From NCBI RefSeq assembly GCF_021530565.1, contig NZ_JAKGBI010000013.1:186001-250000 (forward strand): a DNA stretch of 64,000 nt, read 5' to 3'. The notes under the pieces are model-generated. The model was not told where the DNA came from. It was given only the letters and a program-made list of their open reading frames with translations, and ran no database searches. The stretch comes from Pseudoalteromonas sp. SMS1. Its GTDB lineage: Bacteria; Pseudomonadota; Gammaproteobacteria; Enterobacterales; Alteromonadaceae. The translations under genes were made by a program, and so were the position numbers. Below are positions 54,444-63,908 of the stretch, piece after piece. Position 1 is the stretch's first letter. Every line of letters starts with the position of its first letter.

Positions 54444-55910
54444 ATGGACATCGTCACGGCGAATTATGTCGCAAGTTTGATAGAAAGCAACAGCACAGTG
54501 ATACCCGGCGGGTTTGGGTGTTGTGGACATCCGGATTTATATACGGAGGCCTTGAATCAAAGATATAAAGATGAGTCATTGCCGAGAGATCTTACTTTAT
54601 TTTTCGCATCTGGGGCAGGCGATAAAAACGGTAGAGGGCTGGACAAGTTATCCGCAAATGGGTTGGTCAAAAAGGCTATCGGGGGTTTCTGGGGATTTTG
54701 TCCTGCATTAACACAGAGGGCTAAAAATGGCGATATTGAAGGGCACAATTGGCCAATGGGTGTGATTAGTCATCTTTTTCGAGATATCGCGAGAGGCGCT
54801 AGCGGCCATACAACCCACATAGGCTTGGGCAGCTATATTGACCCGTGTATCGAAGGGGGTGGCATTCATGAAAATACCGATTCGTTGGTCTCTAAAGTTG
54901 ATCTTAAAGGAGAAGAGTTACTTTTTTATCCAGCCTTACCCATAGACTTTGCACTTTTACGCGGTACTAAAGCAGACAAGAAAGGCAATATTTGCATGAG
55001 TCAGGAAGTGGCCTATCACGATGCATTACAGCAGGCAATGGCTGCAAAAAATAGTGGCGGGAAAGTCGCTGTGCAAGTGAAAGAAATTGTTGACACGCTT
55101 CCTTTCAGAGATGTTCAGATCCCTGCGCATTTGGTTGACTATGTAACCGTTAATGAAAAGGAAGAGTCACATCCTCCAAGCTATGGTGAGCAGGTCACAG
55201 AATCTACTACTTTAGAGCCCATTAATCCAGCAAAAGCGCGCATTGTGTCGCGCGCGTTGGTTGAGCTCCCAACTGAAAAATCTTGTGTGAATTTAGGTAT
55301 TGGGATCCCTGCTTTACTTGGCAAATTGATCAATGAAAAAAATGGTAAAAACAGCATAACTGTTGAGTCAGGTGTTTTTAATGGTGAGCCAAAATACGAT
55401 TTGTCGTTTGGCGCAGTATCCGACCCAGAAGCAATTATAGGCCAATCTGATTTGTTTGCATTCTACGATGGAGGAGGGGTGGATATTGCCTTTTTAGGCT
55501 TTGCAGAGATTGATGCCAGAGGTTGCGTCAATGCCAGTTTGATGGGCGATAAAGTAAATGGTGTTGGTGGCTTTATTAACATTGCACAATCAGCAAAGAA
55601 ATTGGTGTTTTGTGGAACACTGACAACGGGTTCTTTAAATGCAGAAATAGAAAACGATCAACTACGCATTGTCAACGAAGGGACTATAAGAAAGTTTGTA
55701 AAACAAGCACAACAAATAACCATTGATTTAACACATTCGGTTTATCGAAATAAAGACATCATCATTGTGACTGAAAGAGCCGTTTTTTCTTTCAAAAACA
55801 ATCGTCTTGAGCTTATTGAAATAGCAAATGGATTTAGTGAGCAAGATATACAAAGCAACATCGAATACCCAATCTATAGCAGCTCATCACTCACAACAAT
55901 AAATATTTAG
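54444..55910 (+). CDS. Class I acyl-CoA:carboxylate CoA-transferase (fused alpha and beta)
   Basis: This encodes 488 residues. The N-terminal half is the alpha-type domain (STVIPGGFGCCGHPDLYTEA, AIGGFWGFCP, FPALPIDFALLRGTKADKKG-like core), and the C-terminal half the beta-type domain with the likely catalytic Glu in SITVESGVFNGEP and the GFAEIDARGCVNAS segment. This fused layout is like propionate/acetate CoA-transferases (YdiF type), which move CoA between carboxylates. It starts 1 nt after the cupin gene. It would activate an acid made or released in the pathway. Confidence 0.9.
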   Translation: MDIVTANYVASLIESNSTVIPGGFGCCGHPDLYTEALNQRYKDESLPRDLTLFFASGAGDKNGRGLDKLSANGLVKKAIGGFWGFCPALTQRAKNGDIEGHNWPMGVISHLFRDIARGASGHTTHIGLGSYIDPCIEGGGIHENTDSLVSKVDLKGEELLFYPALPIDFALLRGTKADKKGNICMSQEVAYHDALQQAMAAKNSGGKVAVQVKEIVDTLPFRDVQIPAHLVDYVTVNEKEESHPPSYGEQVTESTTLEPINPAKARIVSRALVELPTEKSCVNLGIGIPALLGKLINEKNGKNSITVESGVFNGEPKYDLSFGAVSDPEAIIGQSDLFAFYDGGGVDIAFLGFAEIDARGCVNASLMGDKVNGVGGFINIAQSAKKLVFCGTLTTGSLNAEIENDQLRIVNEGTIRKFVKQAQQITIDLTHSVYRNKDIIIVTERAVFSFKNNRLELIEIANGFSEQDIQSNIEYPIYSSSSLTTINI

Positions 55911-55920
55911 CAGGGATACT

Positions 55921-57447
55921 ATGAACTCTACACTAGCAATCATCGGCGGTGGCGCATCTAGCATTGCGTTTATTGACGCCTTTGTCGAAAAACATCAGCC
56001 AAATTCTTCTGATTTAATAAAAATTACTGTGTTTGAAAAGTCGAAGGATTTGGGACCAGGCAATGCGTATCAAGGCGACGCACAGTCAAACTTATTGAAT
56101 ACCAAAGCCGGTTATATCACCGTGTTTAAAGATAAGCCAGGTGACTTTTTTGAATGGTTAAACTTGTACAGGTATCGTTGGCAGCCTCTGTATCCTGACT
56201 TAGATGTCAGTGAACACACTTATGCGCCAAGACCGTTATTTGGTATGTATATGGCTAATGCATTTGACCGAATCGTCAAAAAAGCATTCATGAAAAATAT
56301 CATAGTCAAAGTCATAAGAAGCGAAGTTACGCAACTAAAAGAAAGTGCCGATAAAAAATCAGTAACTTTAAAAGTAGCAACTCAAAAAAATTACGATTTT
56401 GACAGCGTTGTTATAGCCTGTGGTACTTTATCTAAATCACCATTTTCACCACCGATAAGTTCAAAGGTGCACCATACCCCTTATCCAATATCGACACTGT
56501 GCAAGACGGTTGATAAAGAAGATAGTGTGGCTATCATCGGCGCAAGATTAAGCGCCATTGATGCTGTTGTTGGCTTAATAGAAAACGGCCACAAAGGAAA
56601 AGTAACCCTGTATTCAAGAAGCCATCTGTTCCCATTTGTACGTGGAACTCAAGGCCGTTATAAAAATACGTTCTTATCTGCTAAGTATATTCGTGAACGC
56701 TATACATCTTTGACACTGGCTGATCTTGTTGAGTTATTTCATAAAGAAATTGACTTGTATCATCAAAAGAACCCTGGCGAGCAAATGGAAAACATCATAT
56801 TTCCACCGCCGCCCATTAAAGATCTAAGCGAATTTTTATCTAATGAAATGAGTAAGGCAACCATGAATCGAGGCTGGCAAGCTGTTCTATATGATACAAA
56901 CTCAATTTTGGCTTTAGTATGGGAAATGCTGGCAATTGAAGACAAAGAACGGTTTATGACAAGCATGATGTCAGCAGCGATGACTATGCGAGTTTCAATT
57001 CCGCGTGAGAACGCATTAAAAATCAAAAACTACTTAGATAATGGCCAACTAGAGTACATTGGTGGGGAGACTAAAATCACTACATGTATTGATAATACGT
57101 TGTCAGTGACATCTCCAGTAGGAACCTCGTCAGTAGACTCTATCATTTATGCTGTTGGTAGTCCGAGAGACATCTACTTATCAGATTCTGAGTTACTCCG
57201 CCATATGGTAGACAGTGGATTGGCAAAACCTCATAAATTTGGCGGAATAGATGTTTGTACTGAAACATATGCGCTATTTAGCAAAGACGAAGTCATCAGC
57301 CCATCCGTGTACGCGATTGGTGAGGTGACTCATGGATGTTTTCTATTCACAAGTGCGTTAGATATCATTGTTAGACACGCAAATAATTGTGCCCAGACAA
57401 TCCATAGTAAACTGCTCAATAAATCAGCGCAGTTACTTGAAGTCTAA
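55921..57447 (+). CDS. FAD/NAD(P)-binding protein
   Basis: This encodes 508 residues. The N-terminus STLAIIGGGASSIAFIDAF is an FAD-binding Rossmann motif (GxGxxS), followed by VFEKSKDLGPGNAYQGDAQS and LLNTKAGYITVFKDKPGDFF, a pattern of the FAD-NAD(P)-binding family (PF13454 type). A second dinucleotide-binding motif is in VAIIGARLSAIDAVVGLIEN. A C-terminal YAIGEVTHGCFLFTSALDII fits the FAD-binding tail. The reaction is unknown; related proteins are annotated as putative monooxygenases or oxidoreductases. It starts 10 nt after the CoA-transferase, with CAGGGA upstream. Confidence 0.85.
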   Translation: MNSTLAIIGGGASSIAFIDAFVEKHQPNSSDLIKITVFEKSKDLGPGNAYQGDAQSNLLNTKAGYITVFKDKPGDFFEWLNLYRYRWQPLYPDLDVSEHTYAPRPLFGMYMANAFDRIVKKAFMKNIIVKVIRSEVTQLKESADKKSVTLKVATQKNYDFDSVVIACGTLSKSPFSPPISSKVHHTPYPISTLCKTVDKEDSVAIIGARLSAIDAVVGLIENGHKGKVTLYSRSHLFPFVRGTQGRYKNTFLSAKYIRERYTSLTLADLVELFHKEIDLYHQKNPGEQMENIIFPPPPIKDLSEFLSNEMSKATMNRGWQAVLYDTNSILALVWEMLAIEDKERFMTSMMSAAMTMRVSIPRENALKIKNYLDNGQLEYIGGETKITTCIDNTLSVTSPVGTSSVDSIIYAVGSPRDIYLSDSELLRHMVDSGLAKPHKFGGIDVCTETYALFSKDEVISPSVYAIGEVTHGCFLFTSALDIIVRHANNCAQTIHSKLLNKSAQLLEV

Positions 57448-57475
57448 TTTAATAAATATAAAAAGGAGAGTGTCT

Positions 57476-58591
57476 ATGCTAGGTGCATTTAATCCAATCC
57501 CACGTGTATTGATGGGGCCGGGGCCGTCAAATGTTTCACCAAGAGTGTTGGGGGCTTTAGCTAAGCCCACGGTGGGTCATTTAGACCCACAGTTTATTCA
57601 ATTAATGGATGAAGTTAAAACATTATTGCAATATGCGTTCGCGACAGAGAATGAATTTACCATCGCCTTGTCAGCCCCAGGTTCTGCGGGTATGGAAGCG
57701 TGCATTGTTAATCTAATTGAGCCGAATGATAAAGTCATTGTATGTATCAATGGTGTATTTGGGGGCAGGTTAAAGGAAAATATTGAACGAGTCGGCGCTC
57801 AAGCGATTGTAATTGAGGATAACTGGGGAGAGCCTGTTTCTGTAGAAAAGGTAGCGGCTGCGTTTTCTACTCATTCCAATATTAAAGCGCTTGTCTTTGT
57901 GCATGCTGAAACGTCTACGGGTGTCTGTTCAGATGCAAAGGCATTGTGTGAATTGGCTAAACATTATGATGCATTAACCATTGTTGATGCTGTTACCTCT
58001 TTGGGGGGAAGTGAGCTAAAAGTCGATGAATGGGGGATAGATGCTGTCTATTCCGGTTCCCAAAAATGCCTGTCGTGCGTACCGGGATTATCACCCGTGA
58101 GCTTTAGCCCAAAGGCCGTTGAAGCGATTAAAATGCGGAAAACCAAAGTTCAAAGTTGGTTTTTAGACCAATCATTGGTAATGGATTATTGGTCAGGTAA
58201 TGGAAAAAGAAGCTATCACCATACTGCACCGATTAACTCGTTATATGCGCTACATGAAGCATTACTTATGCTCAAAAATGAGGGCCGAGAAAATGCATGG
58301 GCTCGGCATAATAGATTGCATCTACGTCTAAAACAGGGAATAGAACAATTGGGAATCGATTTTCTTGTTGATGAAGCGCATCGACTTCCCCAACTCAATT
58401 CACTAGTTATTCCACAAGGCGTTGATGATATCAAAACCCGACAGTATCTTTTAGATACTTATAATTTAGAGATTGGAGCTGGTTTAGGGAAATTGGCGGG
58501 TACCACGTGGCGAGTCGGGTTAATGGGGGAAACTGCCAATGAGCAAAACATTGCACTACTATTGTCAGCCTTGACAGACGTTATCAAGTAA
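57476..58591 (+). CDS. Class V aminotransferase (alanine-glyoxylate aminotransferase-like)
   Basis: This encodes 371 residues. The start PRVLMGPGPSNVSPRVLGAL is the hallmark of the AGXT/serine-pyruvate aminotransferase branch of fold-type I PLP enzymes. SAPGSAGMEACIVNLIEP binds the PLP phosphate, IVDAVTSLGGSELKVDEWG holds the PLP-ring Asp, and VYSGSQKCLSCVPGLSP holds the PLP lysine. It moves an amino group, often to glyoxylate or pyruvate. The ATG at 57476 has AAGGAGAG 7 nt upstream; an earlier in-frame start would overlap the FAD gene by 80 nt. It is the last gene of the operon. Confidence 0.92.
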   Translation: MLGAFNPIPRVLMGPGPSNVSPRVLGALAKPTVGHLDPQFIQLMDEVKTLLQYAFATENEFTIALSAPGSAGMEACIVNLIEPNDKVIVCINGVFGGRLKENIERVGAQAIVIEDNWGEPVSVEKVAAAFSTHSNIKALVFVHAETSTGVCSDAKALCELAKHYDALTIVDAVTSLGGSELKVDEWGIDAVYSGSQKCLSCVPGLSPVSFSPKAVEAIKMRKTKVQSWFLDQSLVMDYWSGNGKRSYHHTAPINSLYALHEALLMLKNEGRENAWARHNRLHLRLKQGIEQLGIDFLVDEAHRLPQLNSLVIPQGVDDIKTRQYLLDTYNLEIGAGLGKLAGTTWRVGLMGETANEQNIALLLSALTDVIK

Positions 58592-58625
58592 CATAATTCC
58601 TCGTTTTGCCTAGGCTAATTGAATC

Positions 58626-58658
58626 AAAGAAAGTAATCTATGCAGTAACTTTCTTTTT
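58626..58658 (+). terminator. Terminator at the end of the TetR-controlled operon
   Basis: AAAGAAAGT and ACTTTCTTT form an exact 9-bp stem with a 13-nt loop followed by TT, 34 nt after the aminotransferase stop. Confidence 0.8.
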
Positions 58659-59028
58659 CATATAAGCACTCTCAAGTGGTTTCTTCTGCGTTGAAATTAC
58701 CCTAATCGCTTTTTTAATTTCTATCGGTGTCATTAAGTTTAAGTACGTAATTACCTAAGAGGCATTTAAAAAATAGGTGTTGTATCGGTTTTCCATTTTT
58801 GAGCTGAGGCAATTATCTTTGTTACCAGTATTTTAGTCAATTCGAAGGGGGTGGTTTTAGTACAAGTCAATCAATGAAAGAGACGTTGTTGTGTCAATTT
58901 TTAACTTAACATGCTGATGTTTACATATGCATTTTTACGTGTGACTATGGTGGTTGAAATTTAATACTATTTCTACATATTCATTCTGAGTTTAATAGAA
59001 GAATTGCTCAGTTGCATAGGGTGACCGA
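58659..59028. other. Intergenic region, no gene seen
   Basis: About 370 bp between the operon terminator and the serine hydrolase gene. No regulatory element recognised. Confidence 0.5.
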
Positions 59029-60090
59029 ATGTATAAATTAACGTTATTTATAATATTATTAATGTCTACTAATGTGCTCGCGAAAAAGGTGAGTATGTAT
59101 GATAACTTAACAAGTTCATTGGAAGATACTCGTGTACAAAATAGTATCCCTGCGATGTCTGTCGCGATCATTACATCTGGTAAAGTAACCTACATAAAAG
59201 GCTTTGGCTTTTTGGATAAAGCGCAGAAAATAGCTACTGACCCCAACACGTTGTATCGTATTGCATCTATTACTAAGCTATTTACAGCGCAAGCTATAAT
59301 GCACTTAGTGGAAAAAAATAAAATAAGTTTAAATGATAGAATAGGCCTTTATTTACCTAGCTTTTCCGATAGTGAAATAACGATTAAACAGTTACTCACT
59401 CATTCTTCTGGATTAGAGGATGTGATAAAACCAGTAAACTTCGAAAGAAAGCGAACAATAAGTGCATACCTAGATCTCGTTAGTGAAAATGTATTGTCAT
59501 ATACCGGTAATAATGATTTTTTATATAGTGATGCAAATTATAATATTCTTGGTGCGATTATAAGCTCCGTTTCTGGTATGAATTATGAGGCGTACGTTTA
59601 TACTAATATACTCATACCATCAGAAATGAATGACAGTGGTTTTTATAATGTCAACAATAGTTATTTTTCTAAAGCAAAACCTACCTACAAAGGAAAGCTT
59701 ATAGATAAAGGTAATCAGAGGCCCTATGATTTATCTTTTAACCCGAGCGAAGGATTGCTATCAAGTGTTTACGATCTAAGTTTGTGGCTTGAACTGACTC
59801 TCGCTCGTGATCCATCCCTTTTGAAAGCTCAAACGTACAAAGACATGCTTGCGCCACAGGTCAAGACGGTTTGGGGACAAATTGATATGGGGTTGGGGTG
59901 GCAAGTGTACAAGGAATCAAATGTGCAAATTGCAAGGCATCCCGGCAGTATTAGAGGCTACAAATCACTTGTGCTTACTTATCCTGATAGTAAAAATGCG
60001 TTGATTATCCTAACAAATTCAAGTAATACACCACGATGGGAAATTGCAAAATTGATCACGAAACATTTAAAGTCTCATAATGTATGGTAG
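59029..60090 (+). CDS. Secreted serine hydrolase, beta-lactamase class C/penicillin-binding-protein family
   Basis: This encodes 353 residues. Signal peptide about 1-18 (MYKLTLFIILLMSTNVLA). The SxxK motif is Ser80-Ile-Thr-Lys83 in LYRIASITKLFTAQAIM; the second motif is YSD in NDFLYSDANYNILGAIIS (YxN in true class C enzymes, so an Asp variant); HPGSIRGYKSLV near the C-terminus takes the KTG position. This is the CubicO/estB-type branch: esterases, D-aminopeptidases or similar rather than a proven beta-lactamase. Monocistronic by appearance. Confidence 0.88.
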   Translation: MYKLTLFIILLMSTNVLAKKVSMYDNLTSSLEDTRVQNSIPAMSVAIITSGKVTYIKGFGFLDKAQKIATDPNTLYRIASITKLFTAQAIMHLVEKNKISLNDRIGLYLPSFSDSEITIKQLLTHSSGLEDVIKPVNFERKRTISAYLDLVSENVLSYTGNNDFLYSDANYNILGAIISSVSGMNYEAYVYTNILIPSEMNDSGFYNVNNSYFSKAKPTYKGKLIDKGNQRPYDLSFNPSEGLLSSVYDLSLWLELTLARDPSLLKAQTYKDMLAPQVKTVWGQIDMGLGWQVYKESNVQIARHPGSIRGYKSLVLTYPDSKNALIILTNSSNTPRWEIAKLITKHLKSHNVW

Positions 60091-60333
60091 CGAGCATTAA
60101 CAAACAGCGATAGACACAATACGCAATCAAACTAGTAAGCTATGACTAAAAGTTATACTATATTGTTGAAACTTCGGCATAACACGATTCGGTTTTAAAC
60201 AATTACCCTGTCGTAGATTCACACTGCTAGTATATGCTAACGTTTTGCTAGAAGTGTAAACGAAGTTGGGCACAGGGCTTAGCCTGCAACTTCATGAAAG
60301 TAGAAATATAACTATGCTATCTACGGAGATTTT

Positions 60334-60786
60334 ATGGAACTGTCGCTTGTTGAATATGGTTTTAAGAAAGTCGAGGAGGCTGAAGTTATGCTTCCTGGAT
60401 GCTCCTGCCTTCTTAAAAAGCAAACACTATATATGAATCGTGCTGTGTGTGTTGTTGAACTTAGTCAGTTACCAGAAAACTTTTCATCTTTTATTTTTCA
60501 GCTGAGAAGAAAGGTTGCATTCAAAATCAGGTTTATCCCTATTTTTTACGTGGTAGGGATACAAGTAATTATTGTTTGTCCTAATATAGCTTCAGCCGTT
60601 ATTGACCCAAGTAAATACGTTGCAAAATTCGACAATCAATGGGCCATTATTCAAAGTTTATTTCTTGTGGACCCTATGTCAAAGACGTTTGTACAAGCAA
60701 GAAGTTGGGGGCAATTTGTTACAGGTGAGTATCAAGAATCAATAAGTAGGCAATTGTCACTCAACTATATGCTAGTTGGAATATAG
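60334..60786 (+). CDS. Hypothetical protein
   Basis: This encodes 150 residues without recognised family. Central hydrophobic stretch FIPIFYVVGIQVIIVCPNIA could be a buried strand pair or weak membrane segment; the rest looks soluble (QLRRKVAFKIRF, VDPMSKTFVQARSWGQFVTG). CGGAG lies 8 nt before the ATG, a good ribosome-binding site. No partner gene. Confidence 0.6.
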   Translation: MELSLVEYGFKKVEEAEVMLPGCSCLLKKQTLYMNRAVCVVELSQLPENFSSFIFQLRRKVAFKIRFIPIFYVVGIQVIIVCPNIASAVIDPSKYVAKFDNQWAIIQSLFLVDPMSKTFVQARSWGQFVTGEYQESISRQLSLNYMLVGI

Positions 60787-61261
60787 AAATAAACATCAAT
60801 ACAGAGTAGGGTTCACAATGTACGCTATCACGTGTGACTTTAGTTATATTTTTGTCATGCACAGGATTACCTTAGCGATTTCATTGCATCCATAGTAATA
60901 GCTTGGTCATTCTTTAAAACTCAGGGTGAATTTGAATGCTTTTTCATCACTTTATCATTATGTTAAATTGAGTTTTTTATAGTGAAATTAGGATGATTAT
61001 ACGTAACAATAAGGCGGCTTAGGGCTTACTAGACGCAATTTTAAACTTAAGTATCGTTATTTTTCTTTCTATATTTAGTCAGCTATTGGTATGAATTCAC
61101 AGCAACGATAAGTAAAATGAGTGGCAAAATTGACTAACCAACTAACCTTGAATTTTCAGACTACTCGATTTAACCTTAAGTGGTCATCTTTTCGTTATTC
61201 GCATACCAGTCTTCCAATGCGTAAAGGCTCAGTAATAGATTTAATTTACCTGTATTTCTAA
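60787..61261. other. Intergenic region, no gene seen
   Basis: About 475 bp. No protein, RNA or repeat recognised; no clear terminator for the 60334 gene. Confidence 0.5.
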
Positions 61262-62437
61262 ATGAATAGAAGAACCTTTATAAAGGTATGCAATGCACTT
61301 GGGATTGTATTGCCATTACAGCCTTTTATCAGTGCATGCAGTACCAATAAAACTATTTCTAAAAATGACAATACTAATCCGGTTATTATCATAGGCGCTG
61401 GTGCCGCCGGACTTGTTGCTGGATACTTGCTGAAACAGCAGGGCGTTTGTTTCAAAATTCTCGAAGCGTCCACTCAGTTTGGTGGAAGAATGAAACACAC
61501 GACTGAGTTTGCAAACTTTCCAATTCCATTAGGTGCAGAGTGGATACATGTTGACCCTAAAATACTAACTGAAATCATAAATAATGATTCGGTAGATATT
61601 AAAGTAAAAACGAAGATGTATGACCCCAAGATAGACTATGGACTATTTGAAGGGACGAAAGTCAGTCTAGATGAGATGGAAATGAGCGAAGATAGTAAAC
61701 TTATAAACTCTACTTGGCTGGATTTTTTTGAGCGTTACATTTTACCATCTGTCGAAAATCATATCTCCTACAATGCAATCGTTACTCATATTGACTATTC
61801 AACAGACCAAATTAAAGTAGGAATAGCGAATGGGAACTTGATAGCGTCGCAAGTCATTGTAACGGTGCCAGTGAAAAATCTACAGCAAAACCGGATTACT
61901 TTTGTGCCTGATCTTCCTGCAAGAAAACAATCTGCTATTGAACAGGTTGAGATTTGGGGTGGATTTAAAGCATTTATTGAGTTTTCTCATAAGTTTTATC
62001 CAACGTTTGTTGGTTTTAATCAAGTAAGTCCTTCAGCTGATGGGGAAAAACTATATTATGATGCTGCATACGGACAAGGCACAACTCGACACATTTTAGG
62101 ATTATTTGCTGTTGGCGATGAATCATTTCCCTATGTAGAAATGAGTGATGATAAGTTAATACAATATATTTTAGAAGAGTTAGACACGCTGTTTGATGGC
62201 AAAGCATCAGCGCACTATATCAAACATATTTTCCACAATTGGAATAACGAGCCCTACATAAATAGTGCTTATGTCTCGAACAATGCTCGTTGGCAGACAG
62301 TAAAAAGACTTGGTGAAAGTGTTGATGGGCGTTTATTTTTTGCTGGTGAGGCCTATACTGATGGTAGTGATTGGGGTTCTGTTCATGCTGCAGTGTATTC
62401 AGCGAAAGATGCCGTGAAAGACATTCTGACTTTATGA
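61262..62437 (+). CDS. FAD-dependent amine oxidase-like protein, Tat-type lipoprotein
   Basis: This encodes 391 residues. The N-terminus MNRRTFIKVCNALGIVLPLQ has an RR-x-F-I-K Tat motif and is followed by a lipobox-like SAC (PFISACSTNKT), so it is probably folded in the cytoplasm, exported with its flavin and lipid-anchored. The FAD motif VIIIGAGAAGLVAGYLL then ILEASTQFGGRMKHT is typical of flavin monoamine oxidases, and RLFFAGEAYTDGSDWGSVHA is the matching C-terminal FAD block. It is short for the family (often 430-500). Likely oxidises an amine or amino acid in the periplasm; the substrate is unknown. Confidence 0.88.
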   Translation: MNRRTFIKVCNALGIVLPLQPFISACSTNKTISKNDNTNPVIIIGAGAAGLVAGYLLKQQGVCFKILEASTQFGGRMKHTTEFANFPIPLGAEWIHVDPKILTEIINNDSVDIKVKTKMYDPKIDYGLFEGTKVSLDEMEMSEDSKLINSTWLDFFERYILPSVENHISYNAIVTHIDYSTDQIKVGIANGNLIASQVIVTVPVKNLQQNRITFVPDLPARKQSAIEQVEIWGGFKAFIEFSHKFYPTFVGFNQVSPSADGEKLYYDAAYGQGTTRHILGLFAVGDESFPYVEMSDDKLIQYILEELDTLFDGKASAHYIKHIFHNWNNEPYINSAYVSNNARWQTVKRLGESVDGRLFFAGEAYTDGSDWGSVHAAVYSAKDAVKDILTL

Positions 62438-62460
62438 AATGATAAAATATTACAAGACTC

Positions 62461-62494
62461 ACAATGTCCGATACCGTCTAGTATTGGACATTGT
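62461..62494. terminator. Stem-loop after the amine oxidase-like gene
   Basis: ACAATGTCC and GGACATTGT are exact 9-bp inverted repeats, extended by ATA/TAT inside, 23 nt after the stop. A similar half motif (TAGTATCGGACATTAT) occurs near 63897. No T tail. Confidence 0.55.
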
Positions 62495-62686
62495 ATGGCG
62501 TTTAAAGCTGCCTTATGTTGAGGGGATTAGGGTCAATACTTCGATACTTTTGATATACATTCAATTTAACATAATATAAATTATAGGATGTTATATATAT
62601 AGGATAGCAGCTTCTTGTATGTTTCGGCGTTATTGTGGTTTTTGTACAAAATGGCTATTCGTCGTTATGTTACTGTGGCACTTCTA

Positions 62687-63178
62687 TTAATGAATTCTAT
62701 AACGGTCAAATTTCCATGTGTCACTCAACCAAGTAGATAACAAATCAAAAATTTGCTTTCTTTCAATGTGCAGTGTTTTGCAAACCCAATAAAAAACTTC
62801 GCAGTCATAGTTACCCTCTTTACTTGGGTCAATATAAACACTGCCAAAACATTTCTTCGAGTCTATACTTGTTATCGAATATGCAAATGCTTTTTGAGTT
62901 TCAAACTCCACATGGTGAACTTGTAAGCTCTTCAGGTTTTGTTGGTAAGTCATTTGTGGATCTGGCCAAGGATGATTTTTACCAAAAATACCTGACAGGT
63001 TATCTATATTTTGCATCACGGTTGCGTAATCGATTTCTGCAACGGATGGATTCAGCGGCACCAATTTTAATGTGTGCTCTCTCTGTTTTTTGTCTGTTAC
63101 AACAAACATGTGATTTTCAGGCGCAGATATTTGTTTATTCGATAAATGCTTTGATAATTCCTTCATAACTACACTCAA
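62687..63178 (-). CDS. GNAT-like N-acetyltransferase
   Basis: This encodes 163 residues. LKLVPLNPSVAEIDYATVMQ and FGKNHPWPDPQMTYQQNLKS, then AFAYSITSIDSKKCFGSVYI and VFYWVCKTL follow the strand order of a GNAT branch in which a domain is often annotated as acetyltransferase. The canonical acetyl-CoA loop (Q/RxxGxG/A) is weak, so activity is uncertain. It lies upstream-of-nothing on the minus strand, separated from the MiaE-like gene by a terminator. Confidence 0.6.
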   Translation of the reverse strand: MSVVMKELSKHLSNKQISAPENHMFVVTDKKQREHTLKLVPLNPSVAEIDYATVMQNIDNLSGIFGKNHPWPDPQMTYQQNLKSLQVHHVEFETQKAFAYSITSIDSKKCFGSVYIDPSKEGNYDCEVFYWVCKTLHIERKQIFDLLSTWLSDTWKFDRYRIH

Positions 63179-63205
63179 ACGTACTCAAAAATATCTATTT
63201 AACAT

Positions 63206-63247
63206 AAAAAGAACACGCGACCTTGTTTGCTGTGGCGTGCTCTTTTT
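63206..63247 (-). terminator. Terminator after the MiaE-like gene
   Basis: AAAAAGAACACGC and GCGTGCTCTTTTT pair with one mismatch around a 16-nt loop, with A/T tails on both sides; it lies 8 nt past the stop of the minus-strand MiaE-like gene. Confidence 0.85.
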
Positions 63248-63254
63248 AAAAAAT

Positions 63255-63872
63255 TTAGTGTAATGCTGCACTAAATGGAATGCTTTCACAAATCTGTGCT
63301 TCTACAATTAATATTTCTTCTAATCTTGCATCAATCACGTCCTTATCGAAATACTCATATCCGAGCTCGACAAACAAGTTTTTGTGCTTTTCTTCTGATT
63401 TAGCTATGGCAACATAAAAGTCTTTATCTTTACCTTCGGGCAAGGCTTCTGCTACTAATGAAAACCTTTCATGCCCCCTAGCCTCTATCACAGCTGCCAC
63501 GAGTAAACGATCAATCAAAAATTCATCGCTACCTTGTCGAAACAGGCCTCTCATTTTTTTGATATAAGGGTCTTGTTTATCGTTACCTAAAGTTAATCCT
63601 CTTTCATTGATCAATTTTAAGACTTGCTTAAAGTGGATCATTTCTTCTATGGCAAGGTCCGCCATCGCTTTTACTAACTTTGTTCTATCCGGATAATGTC
63701 CAAGCATAGACATTGCCATACCTGATGCTTTCTTTTCTGCTGCTGCATGGTCCTGTAAAAAAGTGACAAAATCTTCCATCACTTTGTGCGTCCACTCAAA
63801 TGGTGTGTGGTACTTTAACTCAAACATTCTCTTTTTCTCTAAAACCCTGATGCTCTCTATTGTACTTAACAT
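63255..63872 (-). CDS. miaE: MiaE-like diiron hydroxylase (tRNA-(ms2io6A)-hydroxylase family)
   Basis: This encodes 205 residues of a ferritin-like diiron fold. Metal-ligand motifs fit MiaE: Glu in DHAAAEKKASGMAM, Glu and His in LAIEEMIHFKQVLKLINERG, Glu and His in AAVIEARGHERFSLV, and Glu-Glu-His in SEEKHKNLFVEL. MiaE hydroxylates the isopentenyl group of ms2i6A37 in tRNA with oxygen. The start is uncertain: ATG at 63872 or ATG at 63827 (GAG-rich upstream); the latter would give 190 residues. It follows the tail of a probable AMP-forming ligase 36 bp upstream, so it could instead act on a small molecule. Confidence 0.8.
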   Translation of the reverse strand: MLSTIESIRVLEKKRMFELKYHTPFEWTHKVMEDFVTFLQDHAAAEKKASGMAMSMLGHYPDRTKLVKAMADLAIEEMIHFKQVLKLINERGLTLGNDKQDPYIKKMRGLFRQGSDEFLIDRLLVAAVIEARGHERFSLVAEALPEGKDKDFYVAIAKSEEKHKNLFVELGYEYFDKDVIDARLEEILIVEAQICESIPFSAALH

Positions 63873-63908
63873 AGCGCCATTTTTTAAGTTTCATTTTAGT
63901 ATCGGACA

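Noticed and set aside
53099..58591. Assignment of the operon to a named pathway (for example taurine or ureidoglycine degradation)
   Set aside because: Each known pathway would need enzymes not present here; the aminotransferase substrate cannot be read from its sequence.
59029..60090. True class C beta-lactamase
   Set aside because: SxxK is present but the second motif is YSD rather than YxN and the KTG box is replaced; many esterases and peptidases share this pattern.
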